DNA from: Thalassospira alkalitolerans
GTDB taxonomy: Bacteria > Pseudomonadota > Alphaproteobacteria > Rhodospirillales > Thalassospiraceae
Length of the DNA stretch: 64,000 bases
NCBI RefSeq assembly: GCF_002115745.1
Contig: NZ_JFKB01000003.1
Coordinates: 300,795-364,794 of the forward strand
Reading direction: 5' to 3'
The position numbers were made by a program, and so were the translations under genes. Positions 9,210 to 19,406 of the stretch are shown piece after piece. The first letter of the stretch is position 1. The number at the start of each line of letters is the position of its first letter. The notes below the pieces were generated by a model. That model made no database searches and was not told where the DNA came from. It saw nothing but the letters and a program-made list of their open reading frames with translations.

Positions 9210-10184
9210 CTATTCCTCGCTCAGGCCATAGGCGCTTGCGCTGTCGACACGCTGGTGGAAGCGTAGCTTGTTGATATATTCGCGCGGGTTTTTCGGGGTG
9301 ACCAACGCATCCTTGGGCGTGTTGATCCAGTCATAAAGCCGCGTCAGCAGAAACCGCAGCGACGCCCCGCGGGCCAAGATCGGCAAAGCTGCCAGTTCAT
9401 CGCCCGACAGGGGCCGGACCTTGCCATAGCTTGATAAAAGATTGCGCGCCTTGGTGACGTTGAAGCTGTTATCGGGTTCAAAACACCAGGCATTCATGCA
9501 GATCGCCAGGTCATAGGCCAACAGGTCATTACAGGCGAAATAAAAGTCGATCACGCCCGATACATCATCCTGTCCCGGGAAAAAGAACACATTGTCAGGA
9601 AACAGATCGGCATGGATCACGCCTGCGGGCAAATGATGGGGCCAGTTGGCTTCAAGAAAATCCAACTCGACTTCGATCATTTGTTCAAGGCCGGGCTGAA
9701 CGCCATTGGCATCACTGCGGCAGCTTTCAAACAACGGCCGCCAGCCTTTAACGCCAAACGCATTGCCAAGATATATGTCGAAATCCTGACCGGCGGTATG
9801 CAATTGCGCCGTTGCCGTCCCCAGACCGGCGCAATGATGGGGCTGTATACGACGCGGTGACATGCCGTTCAGGAAGGATGTGATCGCCGCCGGACGCCCG
9901 CACAGACGGCGCAAAGCCACCCCGTCGGTGCCATGGATCGGGGTCGGGCAATTCAGCCCCTTGGACGACAGGTGATCCATCAGGCCCAGATAAAATGGCA
10001 GGTCATCCGGGTTCACCCGCTTTTCATAAAGCGTCAGGATGAAGGGGGCCTGATCTGTCTGCAGCAGGAAATTGGTGTTTTCGACACCTTCGGCGATGCC
10101 CTTGAATGAAATCACATTGCCGATGTCATATTCGGCAACAAAACGGGCGATATCTTCGTCTGAAACGTCGGTATAGACGGCCAT
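9210..10184 (-). CDS. thrB: Homoserine kinase (APH-fold type)
   Basis: Phosphorylates homoserine for threonine synthesis; thrC lies at 32.9 kb. The 324-residue protein belongs to the aminoglycoside-phosphotransferase-like ThrB group, not the GHMP kinases. It has the ATP-binding segment [13 protein letters not shown] and the catalytic loop [13 protein letters not shown] followed by [18 protein letters not shown]. Length is normal. It sits between ispH and rnhA on the same strand, which is typical for the group. Confidence 0.94.
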   Translation of the reverse strand: MAVYTDVSDEDIARFVAEYDIGNVISFKGIAEGVENTNFLLQTDQAPFILTLYEKRVNPDDLPFYLGLMDHLSSKGLNCPTPIHGTDGVALRRLCGRPAAITSFLNGMSPRRIQPHHCAGLGTATAQLHTAGQDFDIYLGNAFGVKGWRPLFESCRSDANGVQPGLEQMIEVELDFLEANWPHHLPAGVIHADLFPDNVFFFPGQDDVSGVIDFYFACNDLLAYDLAICMNAWCFEPDNSFNVTKARNLLSSYGKVRPLSGDELAALPILARGASLRFLLTRLYDWINTPKDALVTPKNPREYINKLRFHQRVDSASAYGLSEE

Positions 10185-10225
10185 GGGATTTATTGGCTTC
10201 CTGCGTCAGGGCAAAATTGGTTGAT

Positions 10226-11173
10226 TTAGCTGGCAAGCTGGCGGGGCAGCTTAAATGTCACGTTTTCTTCGGTCAGGGTCAGGGTTTCGACCGTAACGTT
10301 GTAACGTTGGCGGCACGCGTCGATGACTTCCTCGACCAGAACTTCGGGGGCGGATGCCCCGGCGGTGATGCCAAGTGTTGCGATACCTTCAAGTTTTGAC
10401 CAGTCGATATCTTTTGCACGCTCGACCAGAACCGAACGGTCACAGCCTTCGCGCTTGGCAACTTCGACCAAGCGGTTCGAGTTTGATGAATTCGGGGCGC
10501 CCAGAACCAGAATAGCATCCGCATCGGCTGCGATCAGTTTGACCGCGTGCTGGCGATTGGTGGTGGCATAACAGATGTCTTCTTTTTTCGGGACTTCGAT
10601 TGCCGGGAAACGGCCCTGCAAGATCGCAATGATCTTGGCCGTGTCATCAAGTGACAGGGTGGTCTGGGTCACAAAGGCAAGGTTTTCCGGGTTTTCGACC
10701 TGAAGGTTTGCGGCATCCTGTTCGGTTTCGATCAGGGTCATGCTGCCGGGTGGCAACTGGCCCATGGTGCCGATCACTTCGGGATGTCCGGCATGGCCGA
10801 TAAGCAAGATGTGTTTGCCATCGGCATGGTGGCGTTCGGCACCGCGATGAACCTTGGACACCAGCGGGCAGGTTGCATCAAGATATTGCAGGTTGCGGCT
10901 GTCGGCAGCGGCCGGAACTGATTTTGGCACGCCGTGGGCCGAAAAAATCACCGGAACCCCATCGGGAACGGCATCAAGTTCACTGACAAAAACCGCACCC
11001 ATATCGCGCAGGCGATCAACGACAAATTTGTTATGCACGATTTCATGGCGGACATAGACCGGTGCGCCATATTTTTCGAGCGCCTTTTCGACGATCTCGA
11101 TCGCGCGATCAACCCCTGCGCAAAAACCGCGCGGGTTGGCAAGGATGATCCGAAGGTCGGTTTTGTCAGACAT
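10226..11173 (-). CDS. ispH: 4-hydroxy-3-methylbut-2-enyl diphosphate reductase
   Basis: Last step of the MEP isoprenoid pathway, giving IPP and DMAPP with a 4Fe-4S cluster. The 315-residue protein carries [17 protein letters not shown] with the first cluster Cys, [12 protein letters not shown] with the second and ICYATTNRQ with the third, plus HEIVHN and [13 protein letters not shown]. First gene of ispH-thrB-rnhA. The MEP pathway is also represented by ispE at 48.7 kb. Confidence 0.96.
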   Translation of the reverse strand: MSDKTDLRIILANPRGFCAGVDRAIEIVEKALEKYGAPVYVRHEIVHNKFVVDRLRDMGAVFVSELDAVPDGVPVIFSAHGVPKSVPAAADSRNLQYLDATCPLVSKVHRGAERHHADGKHILLIGHAGHPEVIGTMGQLPPGSMTLIETEQDAANLQVENPENLAFVTQTTLSLDDTAKIIAILQGRFPAIEVPKKEDICYATTNRQHAVKLIAADADAILVLGAPNSSNSNRLVEVAKREGCDRSVLVERAKDIDWSKLEGIATLGITAGASAPEVLVEEVIDACRQRYNVTVETLTLTEENVTFKLPRQLAS

Positions 11174-11431
11174 GATACGGGTCCGAATGTTTTATGATGC
11201 GCTGATGCGGTGCGCAGCGTTATTTAAATGTCTTCGTTACATAACCTGCCAGCCCCGACGGTGCAATGACTGACACCGTTCAGATATGCATGTCATGGGT
11301 TGGATTTTACACGATGGTGCAACGATTTGAAACGGAAGCGGGTTGTGTGTGCATATCGGACGGAATAGACTGCGCCGCACCGCACGGGAAACCGTCCGGA
11401 CAGAATTTTGACCCGTTCTATAGAGGCTTGG

Positions 11432-11986
11432 ATGACGATTGCAAACGGACTGCGGCGTGTTTGTGCACTGGGTATGTTGTTGCTTGTCGGTGTTTTGGCA
11501 GCATGCAGCAGCAATCCCTTCGAAGAAAAACCGATTCCGGCATGCCCGCGCGCCTTTCTGCCCAATGATACTGCCAAGCTGGTGCAGTTTAGGGGGGACG
11601 GCAAGGATTTGACCGATGTGATCCTGGAAGCCGAGTTTGACGGGTATCTTGGCGATTGCGGTTATGACCTTGATGACAAGGTGCTTAATGTCATTATCAG
11701 TCCGGTTATCCGTGCGGAACTGGGCCCGGCAGCACAGGGGCGGGCTGCAAAACTGCAGTATTTTGTGGCACTTAAAGACCCGACGGGTGAGTTCATTCAG
11801 AAGTCGGTATTTGATGTTTCAATGGCATTTCCGAACAATTTGAACCTTGCGCGGTATCGCGACGAACAGGTGACATTGAATGTGTCGCTTGATGATCTTT
11901 GGGCCGGTCCGGACTATGAAATCTATCTTGGTTTCCAGCTCAGTGCGGATCAGCTTGATTATAATCGTCGCTTCGGAAAAAATTGA
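11432..11986 (+). CDS. Small lipoprotein of unknown function
   Basis: A 184-residue product beginning MTIANGLRRVCALGMLLLVG and running into LAAC, a lipobox with the acylated Cys at about residue 25. The mature part is acidic and beta-rich in appearance, with two further Cys (near CPRAF and DCGYD) that could form a disulfide. ATG 11432 has GAGG 5-6 nt upstream; an earlier in-frame TTG at 11408 lacks one. I do not recognise the family with certainty. It stands alone, divergent from ispH across 258 nt in which no other feature was seen. Confidence 0.75.
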   Translation: MTIANGLRRVCALGMLLLVGVLAACSSNPFEEKPIPACPRAFLPNDTAKLVQFRGDGKDLTDVILEAEFDGYLGDCGYDLDDKVLNVIISPVIRAELGPAAQGRAAKLQYFVALKDPTGEFIQKSVFDVSMAFPNNLNLARYRDEQVTLNVSLDDLWAGPDYEIYLGFQLSADQLDYNRRFGKN

Positions 11987-12023
11987 TAATCCGGCCTATT
12001 ATTCATTTTTGGTGAATAATCAG

Positions 12024-12059
12024 ATCCCGCCCGCATCGCGTGGCGGGATTTTCGTTTTT
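12024..12059 (+). terminator. Terminator after the lipoprotein gene
   Basis: ATCCCGCC (12024-12031) pairs with GGCGGGAT (12042-12049) and is followed by TTTCGTTTTT. It separates the lipoprotein from the riboswitch region. The gap beyond it holds a direct repeat AATCCTCATAC at 12082-12092 and 12135-12145. Confidence 0.75.
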
Positions 12060-12225
12060 GGTCGAAAAGCCCATTTCGGATAATCCTCATACGATTAAAT
12101 CGATTTTTTGGGTGGGGGCGGAAAACGGGCCGTAAATCCTCATACAAATATATGCGTTTGAACGGTTCTGATTTTTGGGGCTGGTCGGGTCGGATTCAAA
12201 TCCGTATAAGGGGGCATACCCAAGT

Positions 12226-12336
12226 GATCCCCGTGGGAGAGTGCCACGGTCCTGTTCAAGAAGTTGAACGGATTACGCGGACGCCGAAGGAGCAACCACC
12301 CCGGAAACTCTCAGGCAACCGGACCGCGGGGAGATG
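12226..12336 (+). promoter_or_regulatory. Glycine riboswitch, first aptamer
   Basis: Conserved glycine-aptamer blocks appear in order: GGGAGAGTGCC near 12236-12245, CGCCGAAGGAGCAACC near 12281-12297, AAACTCTCAGGCA near 12305-12316 and GGACCG near 12321-12326. Flanking ATCCCCG and CGGGGAGAT can form the closing stem. It lies directly ahead of the glycine cleavage operon, where glycine is expected to switch expression on. Confidence 0.9.
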
Positions 12337-12468
12337 GGACTCTGGAAAGTAGGCGGCATCGTGAAGGGTCATGATTTATCGTGATTTGATGTGCGTCTCG
12401 CCGAAGATGTAAGCAGACCGATGGTTTGAATCGGCTGTGATTCTTTCAGGCTCCGAGACAGAGGGGGA
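12333..12468 (+). promoter_or_regulatory. Glycine riboswitch, second aptamer
   Basis: A second set of the same blocks follows: GACTCTGGAAAGTAGGCGG near 12337-12355, CGCCGAAGATGTAAGCA near 12400-12416 and TTCTTTCAGGCTCCGAGACAG near 12441-12461. ACTCTG and CAGAG can close the stem. The short linker between aptamers is typical of the tandem class. The gcvT start codon is about 53 nt past its end, so control of translation or of an unseen terminator are both possible. Confidence 0.87.
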
Positions 12469-12521
12469 TGTGGTTGGCCATTGGTCGGCTATGTTTCGCA
12501 ACGACTGTCCCGGAGACCTTG

Positions 12522-13634
12522 ATGGCTGATCATCAAACCGAACTGCTTAAAACGGCCCTTTATGACCTTCATGTCGAACTGGGTGCCAAAATGGTGCCTT
12601 TTGCCGGATATGACATGCCGGTTCAATATCCGCTGGGCGTTAAGGGCGAACATCTTCATACCCGTGCCAAGGCTGGTCTTTTTGATGTGTCGCATATGGG
12701 GCAGGTGCGCCTGACCGGTGAAAACCGAGTGGCCGAGTTGGAAAAGCTTGTGCCCGGTGATATCGCCATCCTCAAACCCGGCCGGACGCGTTATTCCACC
12801 TTTACCAATGATAATGGCACCATTTTGGACGATCTGATGATCACCAATGCGGGCGATAGCCTGTTTTTGGTGATTAATGCGGCGTGTAAGGACGATGATA
12901 TTGTCCATATGCGGGCCAATCTTGATAACGGTGTCGCGCTGATTGAAATTGACGACCGGGCGTTGATGGCGCTTCAGGGACCGGAAGCGGCCAATGTTTT
13001 GGTGCGTTTTTCCCCGTCGGTTGCCGCTATGAAATTCATGGATTTTGCCGAAATTGATATTGCGGGCATCCCGTGCTTTGTGACCCGGTCGGGCTATACC
13101 GGCGAAGATGGTTACGAAATTTCGGTGCCAAATGATCGCGCCGCAGAACTTGCGCGCAAGCTTTTGGCCGAGGACGAGGTCGAGGCGATTGGCCTTGGCG
13201 CGCGTGATTCATTGCGTCTGGAAGCCGGTCTTTGCCTGTATGGCAATGATATCGACACCACGACCACCCCGGTTGAAGGTGATCTGAACTGGATCATCAA
13301 CAAGCGGCGTCGCGAAGAAGGTGGCTTTAAGGGATCGGACATCATCCTGGATCAGCTTGCCAATGGGGCGGATCGCAAACGCGTCGGGATTAAACCCGAA
13401 GGCAAGGCACCGGCCCGCGAACATACCCCGATTTTGAACAGTGACGGCGAAGAAATTGGCGAAATCACCAGCGGTGGTTTTGGCCCGACCGTGGATGGCC
13501 CGATTGCGATGGGGTATGTCGCAATCGAATTTGCCGCTGCGGGGACCAAGGTCGATCTTATGGTGCGCGGCAAAGCCCGCCCGGCGGAAATTGTTGATCT
13601 GCCTTTTACGCCGCATCACTATTTCCGGGGTTGA
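12522..13634 (+). CDS. gcvT: Glycine cleavage system T protein (aminomethyltransferase)
   Basis: Transfers the methylene group from lipoyl-bound aminomethyl to tetrahydrofolate, releasing ammonia. The 370-residue protein starts [20 protein letters not shown] and shows GCV_T family features: [43 protein letters not shown] and the C-terminal [24 protein letters not shown] 12522 has GGAG 6-7 nt upstream; an in-frame ATG at 12468 falls at the end of the riboswitch and is rejected. First gene of the operon. Confidence 0.95.
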   Translation: MADHQTELLKTALYDLHVELGAKMVPFAGYDMPVQYPLGVKGEHLHTRAKAGLFDVSHMGQVRLTGENRVAELEKLVPGDIAILKPGRTRYSTFTNDNGTILDDLMITNAGDSLFLVINAACKDDDIVHMRANLDNGVALIEIDDRALMALQGPEAANVLVRFSPSVAAMKFMDFAEIDIAGIPCFVTRSGYTGEDGYEISVPNDRAAELARKLLAEDEVEAIGLGARDSLRLEAGLCLYGNDIDTTTTPVEGDLNWIINKRRREEGGFKGSDIILDQLANGADRKRVGIKPEGKAPAREHTPILNSDGEEIGEITSGGFGPTVDGPIAMGYVAIEFAAAGTKVDLMVRGKARPAEIVDLPFTPHHYFRG

Positions 13635-13720
13635 TCCCGGAACAGCTTGTGGCTGGTTTGGTTTTGGGTGGCACCACATGCCGCCCGGTAAAGATAATTG
13701 ATCTAACAGGGACAAATAAG

Positions 13721-14092
13721 ATGGCTAAAAAATTCTCGCAGGAACATGAATGGGTCGAACTTGAAGACGGTATCGCGACCGTTGGCATTACCGATTACGC
13801 CCAGCAGTCGCTTGGCGATATCGTTTATGTCGAGCTGCCGGAAGTTGGCAAAAAACTGGTCAAGGATGGCGATGCGGCGGTTGTCGAATCGGTTAAAGCC
13901 GCCAGCGACGTTTATGCCCCGCTGGATGGTGTGGTTGTCGAAGCCAATGAAGATCTTGATGTTAATCCGGCGCTGGTGAATGAATCTGCGGAAACGGATG
14001 GCTGGTTTTTCCGCATGGAACTTTCCGATGCGTCCCAGCTTGATGAGCTGATGGACGAAGCGGCGTATAAAGACTTTGTCGAAGGCCTTTAA
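13721..14092 (+). CDS. gcvH: Glycine cleavage system H protein
   Basis: Lipoyl carrier protein that shuttles the aminomethyl group between the P, T and L proteins. The 123-residue product begins [17 protein letters not shown]; the lipoylated Lys is in [14 protein letters not shown]. Length is standard. ATG 13721 is chosen because the family starts here and AGGGA lies upstream; an earlier in-frame ATG at 13631 would add 30 unrelated residues. The gap after gcvT is 86 nt. Confidence 0.96.
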   Translation: MAKKFSQEHEWVELEDGIATVGITDYAQQSLGDIVYVELPEVGKKLVKDGDAAVVESVKAASDVYAPLDGVVVEANEDLDVNPALVNESAETDGWFFRMELSDASQLDELMDEAAYKDFVEGL

Positions 14093-14096
14093 AAGC

Positions 14097-15452
14097 ATGC
14101 GTTATCTTCCTCTGACGCGTGCGGATCGCGCTTCGATGCTTGAAACCATCGGGGCCCCATCCGTTGACGCGCTATATAGCGACGTGCCCGACGGTGCGTT
14201 GCTGTCCGATCCGGTTGACCTGCCCCATCACCTTGGTGAATTGCAGGTCGAACGAGAGATGGCGAAACTGGCGGCCAAAAACATCGGTACGGTCAGCGTC
14301 CCAAGCTTTTTGGGGGCGGGTGCCTATTCCCACCATGTTCCGGCGACGGTTGATTACATCATCCAGCGCGGTGAGTTCCTGACGGCCTATACCCCGTATC
14401 AGCCGGAAATCGCACAGGGTACATTGCAGTATCTGTTCGAATTCCAGACCCAGGTGGCATCGATCACCGGCATGGATGTTGCCAATGCATCGATGTGGGA
14501 TGGGGCGACGTCCTGTGCCGAGGCCGTTTTGATGGCCTGTCGGGCGACGCGTCGTAAAAAAGCGGTTCTGTCGGGTGGTTTGCATCCGCATTACCGCGAA
14601 GTGACCGAAACCTATTGCCAGTACAGCGATACCAAAGTTGCCGGTCGCGACGGGCACCCGGAAAAACAGGCAACGGCCAACGAGCTTGATGATCTGATTG
14701 ATGATCAGACGGCCTGTGTGGTTGTTCAGTATCCGGATGTTTTCGGCCGTATACAGGATCACACCAAGCTGGCGGATGCCTGCCACGCCAAAGGTGCGCT
14801 TTTGATCGTGGTCTTTACCGAGGCCATGGCGTTTGGTGCGGTTAAATCACCGGGCAGTTTTGGGGCGGACATCGTTTGCGGCGAAGGCCAGTCGATTGGC
14901 AATAACCTGAACTATGGCGGGCCGTATGTTGGCCTGTTTGCCACAACCAGCAAACTGGTGCGCCAGATGCCCGGTCGTCTGTGTGGTGAAACCGTTGATC
15001 AGGATGGCAAGCGCGGCTTTGTTCTGACACTGTCGACCCGTGAACAGCATATTCGCCGTGAAAAGGCGACGTCGAACATCTGTACCAATTCGGGGCTGTG
15101 TTCATTGGCCTTTACGGTGCATATGAGCCTTCTGGGTGAAGACGGGTATCGTGGTGTTGCAACATTGAACCATGAAACGGCGTGTAAAACCGCCGATGCG
15201 ATTGACGCGGTTGCCGGGGCAGAGGTTCTTAATGACAGCTTCTTTAACGAGTTCACCGTCAAGCTGAGCAAGCCCGCCGCCGAGGTGGTTGAAGCCTTGG
15301 TCGCCAAGGGTGTTCTTGGCGGGGTTCCGCTGTCGCGTTTGTATCCGAACCGTGACGATTTGGATCATTACCTTTTGGTGGCGGCAACTGAAACCAACAC
15401 CGATGAAGATATCGCAGACTTTGCGTCTGCCTTGAAAGAGGTGCTGGCATGA
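14097..15452 (+). CDS. gcvPA: Glycine dehydrogenase (decarboxylating) subunit 1
   Basis: N-terminal half of the P protein as a separate subunit, forming a heterodimer with GcvPB to decarboxylate glycine. The 451-residue product begins [19 protein letters not shown] and shows [35 protein letters not shown] and [11 protein letters not shown], all typical of this subunit. It starts 4 nt after the gcvH stop and its own stop overlaps the gcvPB start, so the genes are tightly coupled. No clear ribosome site precedes the ATG, which fits coupling to gcvH. Confidence 0.95.
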   Translation: MRYLPLTRADRASMLETIGAPSVDALYSDVPDGALLSDPVDLPHHLGELQVEREMAKLAAKNIGTVSVPSFLGAGAYSHHVPATVDYIIQRGEFLTAYTPYQPEIAQGTLQYLFEFQTQVASITGMDVANASMWDGATSCAEAVLMACRATRRKKAVLSGGLHPHYREVTETYCQYSDTKVAGRDGHPEKQATANELDDLIDDQTACVVVQYPDVFGRIQDHTKLADACHAKGALLIVVFTEAMAFGAVKSPGSFGADIVCGEGQSIGNNLNYGGPYVGLFATTSKLVRQMPGRLCGETVDQDGKRGFVLTLSTREQHIRREKATSNICTNSGLCSLAFTVHMSLLGEDGYRGVATLNHETACKTADAIDAVAGAEVLNDSFFNEFTVKLSKPAAEVVEALVAKGVLGGVPLSRLYPNRDDLDHYLLVAATETNTDEDIADFASALKEVLA

Positions 15453-16945
15453 GCTTTACCACACATACCGGTAACCGCGGCCTCGTGCTGGAAGAAAAGC
15501 TGATTTTCGAACAGGGTGAAGCCGGCCGTTGCGGTGTTGACCTTCCGAAACCGGCTGGCATCAAATCACGCCTTGGTGGCCTTGATCGCGATAGCGATGT
15601 CGGTCTTCCGGGGCTGTCCGAACCGCAGGTGGTGCGTCATTTCACCCGCCTGTCGCAGAAGAATTTCGGGATTGATTCCGGTTTCTTCCCGCTGGGTTCG
15701 TGTACGATGAAACACAATCCGCGCCTGAACGAAAAAGTTGCCCGTTTTTCAGGTCTTGCCGACCTGCATCCGATGCAACCCGAAAGCACGGTTCAGGGCG
15801 CATTGGAACTGATTGATCAATGCGCACATTGGTTGCTGGTTTTGACCGGCATGCCCGCCATTGCCATGTCGCCCGCATCGGGCGCACAGGGCGAGCTGTG
15901 TGGCATGATGGCGATCCGTGCGGCCCTTGACGCACGGGGTGAAAATCGCCGTCGCGTTCTGGTGCCGGAATCGGCCCATGGGACCAACCCGGCAACGGCA
16001 GCGGCCTGTGGCTTTACCGTTGACATGATCCCCGCCACCGAAGAAGGCCGTGTTGATCTGGCCGCATTCGAAGCCAAGCTTGGCGATGATGTTGCCGGTA
16101 TCATGCTGACCAATCCGAATACCTGTGGTTTGTTTGAGCGCGATGTACGCAAGATTGCCGATCTGGTCCATGCGGCAGGCGGTTATTTTTACTGCGATGG
16201 TGCGAATTTCAACGCCATTGTCGGCCGTGTTCGCCCGGCCGATCTTGGCATTGATGCGATGCATATCAACCTGCATAAAACCTTTTCGACCCCGCATGGC
16301 GGCGGTGGACCGGGTTCCGGGCCGGTTGTGTTTTCCGATGCCTTGGCACCGTTTGCCCCGATCCCCTATGTGGTCAAAACCACAGACGGCTTCAAACTGG
16401 TGGAAACCGCAGACGAAAAAGACGGCACCAAGCCGTTTGGCCGTCTGAAGGGCTTCCACGGTCAGATGGGCATGTTCATTCGCGCACTTGCCTATATGAA
16501 AAGCCATGGTGCCGACGGTTTGCGTCAGGTATCGGGTGATGCGGTGCTTAATGCCAATTACCTGTTGGCGCGTTTGAAAGACAAACTCAGCGTCGCCTTC
16601 CCGGGGTATTGCATGCATGAAGCCCTGTTTGACGATCGCTTCCTGAAAGATACCGGTGTTTCGACACTTGATCTTGCCAAGGCGATTATCGACGAGGGTT
16701 TCCACCCGATGACCATGTATTTCCCGCTGGTCGTTCATGGGGCGTTGCTGATTGAGCCGACCGAGACGGAAACCAAAGAATCGATTGATCAGTTCTGTGA
16801 TGCGGTTCTGTCATTGGTTGCCAAGGCCCAAGCCGGGGATGCGGAATTCTTTAAGAATGCGCCGTATTTGACCCCGCGTCGTCGTCTTGATGAAACGGCG
16901 GCGGCGAGAAAGCCGGTTTTGCGCTGGATGCCTGAAACGGTCTGA
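15449..16945 (+). CDS. gcvPB: Glycine dehydrogenase (decarboxylating) subunit 2
   Basis: C-terminal half of the split P protein, carrying the PLP site: [20 protein letters not shown] contains the Schiff-base Lys. The 498-residue protein also shows [14 protein letters not shown] and [16 protein letters not shown]. It begins within an ATGA overlap with gcvPA. Last gene of the glycine cleavage operon, followed by a terminator. The L protein (lpd) is not in this window and is presumably supplied elsewhere. Confidence 0.95.
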   Translation: MSFTTHTGNRGLVLEEKLIFEQGEAGRCGVDLPKPAGIKSRLGGLDRDSDVGLPGLSEPQVVRHFTRLSQKNFGIDSGFFPLGSCTMKHNPRLNEKVARFSGLADLHPMQPESTVQGALELIDQCAHWLLVLTGMPAIAMSPASGAQGELCGMMAIRAALDARGENRRRVLVPESAHGTNPATAAACGFTVDMIPATEEGRVDLAAFEAKLGDDVAGIMLTNPNTCGLFERDVRKIADLVHAAGGYFYCDGANFNAIVGRVRPADLGIDAMHINLHKTFSTPHGGGGPGSGPVVFSDALAPFAPIPYVVKTTDGFKLVETADEKDGTKPFGRLKGFHGQMGMFIRALAYMKSHGADGLRQVSGDAVLNANYLLARLKDKLSVAFPGYCMHEALFDDRFLKDTGVSTLDLAKAIIDEGFHPMTMYFPLVVHGALLIEPTETETKESIDQFCDAVLSLVAKAQAGDAEFFKNAPYLTPRRRLDETAAARKPVLRWMPETV

Positions 16946-16971
16946 TTTTTTGTGCAACATTTCAGTTGAAG

Positions 16972-17004
16972 ACACCCCGGTCATATGATCGGGGTGTTCT
17001 TTTT
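16972..17004 (+). terminator. Terminator of the gcv operon
   Basis: ACACCCCG (16972-16979) pairs with CGGGGTGT (16990-16997), the loop region being itself near-palindromic, followed by TCTTTTT. It lies 27 nt after the gcvPB stop. Confidence 0.85.
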
Positions 17005-17148
17005 CAAAGACTTGGACATGAAACGCATTGGACTTGTTGCAATTTGGCCCCTTATACTCATTTAAAAGAGATCATCGCACCACGGGGGTAGATGGTTCGA
17101 GGTAAGGGGATCGGGTTTATGCCCGTTGCCGGAGGGTTGAAGTCAACT

Positions 17149-18048
17149 ATGTCACGTTGCGTGCAGAAGGTTTTCACCGCAGAACGTCGTTTAAAAGAGC
17201 GTTCGGGTGGTGTGGTCGAGGATTGGTCAGAGTCATTTTTTGACCCGACGCTGGAAAGCGGCATCGGTGCCGGAGAAGCATCACCCGCGCCGGTTGCCGA
17301 GGTGGCGGGGATCAGTCAGGCCGTTCTTGACGAAATTCGTGCGCTTCGTTCCGAAGTCGCACAGTTGCGCAATGCTGTGCAGTCGGGCGGCACGGTTGTT
17401 GCGGCCCCGGCCGAGGTGCCATCCGCATCCGACGACGCGCCGCTTGATGTCTTGCCAGAGCCGGTTAGCAGTAATTTTACGCACGCCAATCGTCCCGGTG
17501 CGTCGGAACCTGATCATGATGATCTTGAATTGATCCGAACGCAGATCGCGGAAATGAATGATCATATTCATAAGGCCAAGATGCAAATCGCATCATTGCG
17601 CCATCCCAAAGTAGAGGATGACCGCCTTGTCAGTGCTACGACCGAACTTGACGCGATCGTCAAGGATACGGAAATGGCAACCCATACGATCCTTGAATCC
17701 GCAGAACAGATTGATGATTTGGCGATGACGCTGAAAAACTCGTCACAAAGCGAGTTTGTGACGGATCACGTCGAACAGATTGCGTTCATTGTGACCAAGA
17801 TTTTTGAATCCTGTAACTTTCAAGACATCACCGGGCAACGGATCAACAAGGTTGTCGCGACACTTGCCTTCGTTGAGGAACGCGTCCACAACATGATTTC
17901 GATTTGGGGCGAAGATGCCTTTGCCGATCTGCCGGTTCCTGAAGGCGAGGATGCCCCCCAAAAACACGAAGACGACGATCTTTTGAACGGGCCACAGCTT
18001 GAAGGTGCTGGAATTAGCCAGGATGATATTGATAAATTGTTTGACTAA
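17149..18048 (+). CDS. cheZ: CheZ-type protein phosphatase, paralogue A
   Basis: Predicted to dephosphorylate phospho-CheY. The 299-residue protein has the CheZ catalytic helix with Asp and Gln kept in CNFQDITGQRINKVVATL (about residues 220-240), preceded by a long helical region, and a C-terminal CheY-docking-like tail ISQDDIDKLFD. ATG 17149 is preferred over upstream starts at 17092 and 17119 because the product then begins MSRCVQKVFTAERRLKERSG, which lines up with the start of the second paralogue at 22.6 kb; GGAGG lies upstream but about 13 nt away. No che or flagellar gene is near. Substrate CheY is inferred from family only. Confidence 0.85.
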   Translation: MSRCVQKVFTAERRLKERSGGVVEDWSESFFDPTLESGIGAGEASPAPVAEVAGISQAVLDEIRALRSEVAQLRNAVQSGGTVVAAPAEVPSASDDAPLDVLPEPVSSNFTHANRPGASEPDHDDLELIRTQIAEMNDHIHKAKMQIASLRHPKVEDDRLVSATTELDAIVKDTEMATHTILESAEQIDDLAMTLKNSSQSEFVTDHVEQIAFIVTKIFESCNFQDITGQRINKVVATLAFVEERVHNMISIWGEDAFADLPVPEGEDAPQKHEDDDLLNGPQLEGAGISQDDIDKLFD

Positions 18049-18106
18049 TTGTTCAAAAATGACAAATAAATCATGCATCTAGGTTGGAAACTCGGACAAA
18101 GCCTTG

Positions 18107-18199
18107 CATAAGAATAAGGTTTTACGCATTCCGTTAGAACGATGGCTGTCAACCTTACGTTTACAGTTTGTATGGTATCGTAATACCCATAAGAATAAG
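18107..18199 (+). repeat. Direct repeat CATAAGAATAAG, two copies
   Basis: Identical 12-nt copies at 18107-18118 and 18188-18199, 81 nt apart, in the 212-nt gap between cheZ A and the next gene. The spacing is near eight helical turns. They could be regulator sites, or chance in an AT-rich leader. Confidence 0.4.
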
Positions 18200-18260
18200 A
18201 GCTGCGTTGGGATGCGTGTAACAGCCAGTTGCGCGCATTTTGGCATGCTTGGAGGAAGAG

Positions 18261-18665
18261 ATGGGACTCTGGTCACTTGGCGGTCTCCGCCAACCGAAAG
18301 CACAAGATATTAAATGGCGAAAAAGCCCGCGTGGTGATTATTATCGCCTGTTCATGATCGATGATTTCAGCGAGCTGAAACTTGATGGTGTCGGGGGTGT
18401 GTATTTGCTTTGGCATGGCGGGATGAAGCCATCCTGGCTGGTCGCGGGGGCGACCGAAGATTTAGGTCACAGTTTTAGTGAATTGTTCCGCGATCGCGAC
18501 ATTCGCGAATATGATAATCGCGGCGGCGTCTTCATGAGCTGGTCCCCGATCAAGTCGGATTTCAGGGAAGGTGTTGTGCATTTCATTGCCAAACATACCA
18601 ACCCGACATTCGAATGCGATTATGACAAACGGTCGGATCCAATTCCGATTTTGTTGCCGCGATAA
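18261..18665 (+). CDS. Small protein of unknown function
   Basis: A 134-residue product starting MGLWSLGGLRQPKAQDIKWR. GGAGG lies 5 nt before ATG 18261, a strong ribosome site; an in-frame TTG at 18240 is rejected. It has no membrane segment or signal peptide and contains DDFSELKLDGVGGVYLLWHG and KPSWLVAGATEDLGHSFSEL. The Gly-Val-Tyr-Leu-Leu-Trp pattern recalls a small beta-sandwich or GIY-YIG-like core, but I cannot assign a family. It is followed at once by a strong terminator, so it is probably transcribed alone from the repeat-bearing leader. Confidence 0.75.
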   Translation: MGLWSLGGLRQPKAQDIKWRKSPRGDYYRLFMIDDFSELKLDGVGGVYLLWHGGMKPSWLVAGATEDLGHSFSELFRDRDIREYDNRGGVFMSWSPIKSDFREGVVHFIAKHTNPTFECDYDKRSDPIPILLPR

Positions 18666-18689
18666 TCGCAAATCGCTGAATGCCAAAAT

Positions 18690-18722
18690 AAAAAGCTCCG
18701 CAGAATCCTGCGGAGCTTTTTG
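18690..18722. terminator. Bidirectional terminator between 18.3-kb gene and peroxiredoxin
   Basis: AAAAGCTCCGCAG (18691-18703) and CTGCGGAGCTTTT (18708-18720) form a perfect 13-bp stem with a 4-nt loop and A/T tails on both sides, so it can work for both converging genes. Confidence 0.9.
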
Positions 18723-18756
18723 GGTTTTACAGTCTTAGGGTCAGCCTGCAAGCAGA

Positions 18757-19239
18757 TCAGAGTTTAGCAAGGACCGTTTCGGCGTTGGAAACGTCAAATG
18801 CACCCGGTTCTTCAACGGCAAGATCGGTGACTTTGCCATCATCGACGATCATGGCAAAACGGTTGGCGCGTTTGCCAAGGCCACGGCCGGTCAGATCAAG
18901 TTCAAGGCCGGTTTTGCTGACAAAGGCCAGATCGCCATCTGACAGCATGGTGATGTTATCACCGGCATTTTCGGCTTTGGCCCAAGCATTCATGACGAAT
19001 GCGTCATTCGATGCCAGGCAGACGATTTCATCAACACCCTTTGCCTTGATGGCTTCGGCATTGGCGACGAAGCCCGGCAGATGTTTGGCTGAACAGGTCG
19101 GCGTAAAAGCGCCCGGAACAGCAAAGACAACAACCTTGCGACCGGCGAAAAATTCTTTGGTGTTAACGGCTTCGGGGCCGTCAGCGGTGGCACGGAAAAG
19201 GGTTACTTCGGGAAGTTTACTGCCGACTTCGATGGTCAT
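18757..19239 (-). CDS. Peroxiredoxin, Prx5 type
   Basis: A 160-residue thiol peroxidase that reduces hydroperoxides, probably with glutathione or glutaredoxin as donor in this family. It begins MTIEVGSKLPEVTLFRA and has the peroxidatic Cys in VPGAFTPTCSAKHLPGFV and a second Cys in DEIVCLASND. The Arg of the active site is in GKRANRFAMIVDDG. ATG 19239 has GGAG 9 nt upstream; two upstream in-frame starts lack a ribosome site. Converges on the 18.3-kb gene. Confidence 0.92.
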   Translation of the reverse strand: MTIEVGSKLPEVTLFRATADGPEAVNTKEFFAGRKVVVFAVPGAFTPTCSAKHLPGFVANAEAIKAKGVDEIVCLASNDAFVMNAWAKAENAGDNITMLSDGDLAFVSKTGLELDLTGRGLGKRANRFAMIVDDGKVTDLAVEEPGAFDVSNAETVLAKL

Positions 19240-19406
19240 TGGGGTTTTCTCCGTCATACGGGCGGCTTGATTGCTGCCCTTTTTGTGGTGGATTGATAAC
19301 GCCATCAAACAGTAAATCGGATCGATCTACAAACACATCCGCAACTGTTTCGAAGGTTTCAAATCATTGTCACCGTTTATGTCTTCCCGCAGAGATGAGG
19401 ATCAAA

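Noticed and set aside
15749..16738. 329-codon open frame on the minus strand
   Set aside because: Antisense to gcvPB with unlikely His- and Arg-rich composition; a shadow of high-GC coding sequence.
17029..17058. TTGGAC with TATACT as a cheZ A promoter
   Set aside because: The spacing of about 19 nt is too long for confidence, so it was not listed.
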